The position numbers and the translations under genes are program-made. Shown here piece after piece: positions 5,524 to 7,117 of a DNA stretch of 7,117 nt (the stretch's first letter is position 1; each line of letters opens with the position of its first letter). The notes under the pieces are model-generated. The model saw only the letters and a program-made list of their open reading frames with translations. It made no database searches and was not told the origin of the DNA. The DNA is taken from NCBI GenBank assembly GCA_945862035.1, contig CAMAXB010000160.1, positions 1-7,117 of the forward strand, given 5' to 3'. This stretch comes from Opitutus sp. GAS368. GTDB lineage: Bacteria; Verrucomicrobiota; Verrucomicrobiia; Opitutales; Opitutaceae.

Positions 5524-6570
5524 CTACACCACCCGCACCGGCCGGCCCGTCTCGGCGGACTGGTAAAGCGCGCAAACCAACGCCACCGCCTTGCGAGCGT
5601 CGGCCCCGTCGATCGCCAGCGGGACGCCCTTGGTCAGGCTGTCGATGAGGTTCTGGATCTGGCGAAGATGGCCCTGATGGCTGATCGCGTTCGGGGCACT
5701 CGCGCCGCTGCCGAGGGCGCCGTCGGCGACGGCCGAGACGACCTTGTCATCACCCGGCTCGGGAGTGCGGAAGTCCCAACGGGTGATCTTGTCGTCCTCT
5801 AAAGCAATCGATCCGTTCTCGCCGCAGATCTCAATCCGGCGCTGCCAGCCCGGGAACGCCGCGGTGGTGGCCTCGATCGAGCCCAGCGCGCCGCCGGGAA
5901 AACGCAGGGTGGCACTGGCCGTGTCCTCGGCCTCGATGCCGGTGTGCACGCGCCGGGTCTTCCAGGCAAAAACCTCCTCGGGCAGACCGGCGAACCACTG
6001 CAACAGGTCGAGCCCATGGATCGACTGGTTGATGACCGCCCCGCCGCCATCAAGCTTCAGGGTGCCTTTCCAGCCCGTGTAATACTCGGGCTTGCGGTAC
6101 CATTTCACATACGCGCTCGCCAGCACGAGGCGGCCTAGCCGGCCGGCATCGATCGCCGCCTTCACCCTTCGCGCGCCCTCGCCGAAGCGGGATTGGAAGA
6201 TCGGCGCCACCGTCACGCCCGCCGCGCGGGCCGCGTCGAGGAGCGCATCCGCCCGCGCCGTGGTAATTTCCAGGGGCTTCTCAATCACCACATGCTTGCC
6301 CGCCCGGATCGCCGCCAGCGCCGGCTCGAGGTGCGCGCCGCTCGGCGTGGCCACACAGATCACGTGGATATCCGGACGCGCGACCAGGTCCTCCAGGCGC
6401 GTTGTGGCCAAGGCAACGGCATGCTTCTCCGCAAAGGCCTTGGTCTTCGCCGCGTCGCGTCCGACCACGCCGACCAGGCGCCCGCCAACCGTCTCCGAAA
6501 TCGCGCGGGCGTGATAGTCCGCGATCATGCCAACGCCAACAATACCGAAGCCAACGGGGTTCTGACTCAT
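5524..6570 (-). CDS. Gfo/Idh/MocA family NAD(P)-dependent oxidoreductase
   Basis: A complete 348-residue cytosolic dehydrogenase of the glucose-fructose oxidoreductase/inositol dehydrogenase family. The N-terminal Rossmann fold has GIVGVGMIADYHARA (9-23), whose G-x-G-x-x-A pattern binds the dinucleotide; VATPSGAH (73-80) closes the cofactor site, and IEKPLE (96-101) carries the catalytic lysine Lys98. The C-terminal alpha/beta domain has YYTGWKGT (163-170), DGGGAVINQSIHGLDLLQW (174-192) with likely catalytic His185 and Asp188, and the late strand ICGENGSIALEDD (248-260). It should oxidise or reduce a hydroxyl of a sugar, polyol or sugar derivative; the substrate is not determinable. The start is the ATG at 6568-6570 (MSQNPVGF); the open frame extends further upstream but through the divergent promoter region and the neighbouring gene. 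No Shine-Dalgarno is present. It diverges from a second family member 126 bases away. Confidence 0.93.
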   Translation of the reverse strand: MSQNPVGFGIVGVGMIADYHARAISETVGGRLVGVVGRDAAKTKAFAEKHAVALATTRLEDLVARPDIHVICVATPSGAHLEPALAAIRAGKHVVIEKPLEITTARADALLDAARAAGVTVAPIFQSRFGEGARRVKAAIDAGRLGRLVLASAYVKWYRKPEYYTGWKGTLKLDGGGAVINQSIHGLDLLQWFAGLPEEVFAWKTRRVHTGIEAEDTASATLRFPGGALGSIEATTAAFPGWQRRIEICGENGSIALEDDKITRWDFRTPEPGDDKVVSAVADGALGSGASAPNAISHQGHLRQIQNLIDSLTKGVPLAIDGADARKAVALVCALYQSAETGRPVRVV

Positions 6571-6696
6571 GGCGTCATCGTTGAAATTCGCTCCGGGACC
6601 GCGAGGCGAAATTTGATAAACATAAATCGGCGATTCGAACCGTCCGGATTCAAGCGCGGGGTTGACTCCCCAATTCGCCACCGGCTCGCTTGCCCC
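6571..6696. promoter_or_regulatory. Divergent promoter region between two oxidoreductase genes
   Basis: This 126-base gap must hold start signals for both flanking genes. An AT-rich island (about 6609-6628) stands out in otherwise GC-rich DNA and is a likely melting region for the minus-strand gene. On the plus strand TTGACT (6662-6667) is a -35-like box, flanked by GGGG (6658-6661) and CCCC (6668-6671). CGATTCGAACCG (6631-6642) is a near-palindrome centred on TTCGAA and could be an operator. No convincing -10 hexamer is assigned. Confidence 0.4.
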
Positions 6697-7117
6697 ATGG
6701 CGCAAAAATCCGACGGCATGAACTACGCTCCGCAAGGCAAACCCCAGCCGGTCGTGAAGCCCGGGGAGTTCGTCTTTGCGGCCGCCTACCTCGACCACGG
6801 TCACATCTACGGCCAGTGCAACGGCCTGCTCGAGGCCGGCGGGCTGCTCAAGTGGGTCTACGATCCCGACCCCGCCCGCGTGGAGGCCTTTCGCGCCAAG
6901 TACCCGCAGGTCCTGGTCGCCCGCTCCTATGATGAGATCCTCGCCGACCCGGCGGTGCATCTCGTGACCGCCGCCGCCGTTCCTTCCGAGCGCGGCCGGA
7001 TCGGTGTCCAGACGATGAGGGCCGGCAAGGACTACTTCACGGACAAGACGCCCTTCACCGAGCTCGCCCAACTTGACGAGGCCCGGCGTGTGACGGGAGA
7101 GACGAAGCGGAAGTACA
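6697..7117 (+). CDS. Gfo/Idh/MocA-like oxidoreductase, 3' end beyond the window
   Basis: The first 140 residues of a protein that is still open at the window edge. The pattern is that of a Gfo/Idh/MocA Rossmann domain: strand FVFAAAYLDHGHIYGQ (25-40), second strand LLKWVYDPDPARVEAFRAKYP (50-70) with Asp at the usual ribose-contact position, SYDEILADPAVHLVTAAA (77-94), and RAGKDYFTDKTPF (108-120), where Lys117 sits at the place of the catalytic EKP lysine. It departs from the norm in two ways: the first loop has A-x-x-DHGHIYG instead of G-x-G-x-x-G, and EKP reads DKTP. It is therefore a divergent subfamily and not a copy of its neighbour. The start is the ATG at 6697 (MAQKSDG); a second in-frame ATG is at 6718. 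No Shine-Dalgarno is seen. The substrate is unknown. Confidence 0.82.
   Translation, partial: MAQKSDGMNYAPQGKPQPVVKPGEFVFAAAYLDHGHIYGQCNGLLEAGGLLKWVYDPDPARVEAFRAKYPQVLVARSYDEILADPAVHLVTAAAVPSERGRIGVQTMRAGKDYFTDKTPFTELAQLDEARRVTGETKRKY

Noticed and set aside
6571..7071. Minus-strand upstream extension of the complete oxidoreductase frame
   Set aside because: It crosses the promoter region and the opposite-strand gene; the Rossmann fold begins with MSQNPVGFGIVGVG at 6570.

Overview
The window is high-GC bacterial chromosome, densely packed with housekeeping and sugar-metabolism genes. Three things together suggest a verrucomicrobial (Opitutaceae-like) organism: high GC, no recognisable Shine-Dalgarno sequence before any start codon, and a SecG with an Ala/Pro-rich tail beside a periplasmic LolA-like protein. 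This placement is an inference; there is no rRNA or other marker gene here. I see no tRNA or rRNA gene, CRISPR array, insertion sequence or prophage gene.

Layout from left to right. 1-270: non-coding or edge sequence with several inverted repeats downstream of the first gene. 271-1464 (-): class I PLP-dependent aminotransferase of the aspartate aminotransferase type. 1465-1770: a 306-base gap that holds the 5' leader of the aminotransferase and a terminator-like hairpin. 1771-2085 (-): a 104-residue protein with two ribbon-helix-helix (RHH) units in one chain. 2086-2223: a divergent intergenic region with two strong inverted repeats. 2224-3339 (+): a UgpC/MalK/MsmX-type sugar ABC importer ATPase with no permease beside it. 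3371-5322 (-): a compact cluster transcribed as secG, then a secreted LolA-like (TP0789-type) protein, then a HAD phosphatase; the gaps are 12 bases and a 4-base ATGA overlap. 5323-5523: the secG promoter region. 5524-6570 (-): a complete Gfo/Idh/MocA oxidoreductase. 6571-6696: a divergent promoter region. 6697-7117 (+): the start of a second, differently built Gfo/Idh/MocA-like protein, cut by the window edge.

How the genes fit together. The ATPase and the two oxidoreductases point to carbohydrate uptake and NAD(P)-dependent sugar or polyol conversion, though they are not one operon. The secG cluster links the Sec translocon to an envelope protein that itself has a Sec signal peptide. The aminotransferase is general amino-acid metabolism. 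The most interesting feature is the divergent RHH/ABC-ATPase region. Its two inverted repeats lie just before the two start codons, and the only DNA-binding protein encoded in the window is next to them. I did not find a clearly new biological system; most of the window is ordinary core genome.
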